From contig NZ_JAFWFN010000007.1 of the NCBI RefSeq assembly GCF_017515565.1, positions 30,318 to 94,317 on the forward strand: a DNA stretch of 64,000 nt, read 5' to 3'. This document shows positions 63,846-64,000 of the stretch, in pieces. A program made the position numbers and the translations under genes. Within the stretch, counting starts at the first letter, position 1, and every line of letters starts with the position of its first letter. The DNA is from Halomonas sp. (GTDB taxonomy: Bacteria; Pseudomonadota; Gammaproteobacteria; Pseudomonadales; Halomonadaceae). The notes beneath the pieces are model-generated. The model was not told where the DNA came from. It saw nothing but the letters and a program-made list of their open reading frames with translations, and did not search any database.

Positions 63846-64000
63846 ATGTTTCGTACTGTACTGTTAACGACGCTTTTATTGACCAGTACCGCACTGTTTG
63901 CCGACCAAACCGGCTCCCATGGTGATGCGTCTTCACACCAAGCGTCGCCCATTGAGGCCACCACGCCCTGGACACGGGCAACGCCGCCTGGGGCCGGTGC
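63846..64000 (+). CDS. PCu(A)C-type periplasmic copper chaperone (5' part)
   Basis: Truncated by the window edge after about 51 residues. Signal peptide MFRTVLLTTLLLTSTALFA, a histidine-containing linker (SHGDASSHQ), then IEATTPWTRATPPGAGA, the start of the PCu(A)C domain that delivers Cu(I) to cytochrome oxidase. AAGGAAAA precedes the start. The rest of the gene is needed to confirm the copper ligands. Confidence 0.75.
   Translation, partial: MFRTVLLTTLLLTSTALFADQTGSHGDASSHQASPIEATTPWTRATPPGAG

Overview
The window looks like chromosomal DNA of a marine or halophilic gammaproteobacterium of the Halomonadaceae (Halomonas/Vreelandella type). The reasons are moderate-high GC, gammaproteobacterial versions of fpr, hemE, djlA, dxs-ispA-xseB and a YbiO-type channel, a BCCT carrier, and many ABC/TTT uptake systems with acidic periplasmic proteins. 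This genus assignment is inferred from gene content and not from a marker gene. I saw no rRNA, tRNA, insertion sequence, prophage or CRISPR array.

Layout. 1-2.6 kb: glnK-amtB and a second P-II gene. 2.7-4.6 kb: fpr and a divergent LysR regulator. 4.6-8.6 kb: two chemoreceptors. 9.2-12.6 kb: phosphonate-type ABC transporter phnDCEE. 12.8-13.8 kb: histidine phosphatase and RidA. 13.9-19.4 kb: general amino-acid ABC transporter with two binding proteins. 19.5-22.3 kb: speE, hemE, ribA. 22.4-28.0 kb: a compact four-gene signalling operon (REC-PAS-GGDEF, a PhnD-like-domain kinase, a second membrane kinase with a predicted periplasmic PAS, and a lone receiver). 28.4-29.1 kb: isolated cheZ. 29.1-33.8 kb: GST, djlA, dxs, ispA, xseB. 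34-39.6 kb: serA, pirin, trhO, enoyl-CoA hydratase, IclR regulator, YqaA. 39.8-43.7 kb: ybiO, folM, folK. 43.8-46.2 kb: a short orphan flagellin and a BCCT carrier. 46.6-49.3 kb: a NitT/TauT-type ABC transporter of unknown substrate. 49.3-56 kb: DUF481 protein, CitAB-like two-component pair and tctCBA. 56.4-62.2 kb: urea transporter urtABCDE. 62.4-63.8 kb: globin-coupled (DosC-like) diguanylate cyclase. The right edge cuts a PCu(A)C-type copper chaperone.

Main inferences. Four separate transcription units (glnK-amtB, aapJ..., the NitT-type operon at 46.6 kb and urtABCDE) each have a sigma-54 promoter (GG-N10-GC) preceded by two NtrC-like dyads whose centres lie 30-32 bp apart. The window therefore seems to hold a dispersed nitrogen-scavenging regulon, and the uncharacterised NitT-type transporter becomes a predicted member. 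In four transport operons (phn, aap, tct, urt) a strong perfect hairpin lies right after the binding-protein gene, which fits differential expression of the binding protein over the membrane components.

The best candidates for something undescribed are (i) the signalling operon at 22.4-28.0 kb, including a hairpin that can mask the ribosome binding site of its first gene, (ii) the nitrogen-controlled transporter of unknown substrate, and (iii) a strong minus-strand terminator upstream of the BCCT gene with no annotated gene feeding it. All promoter and operator calls were matched by eye and not scored with matrices.
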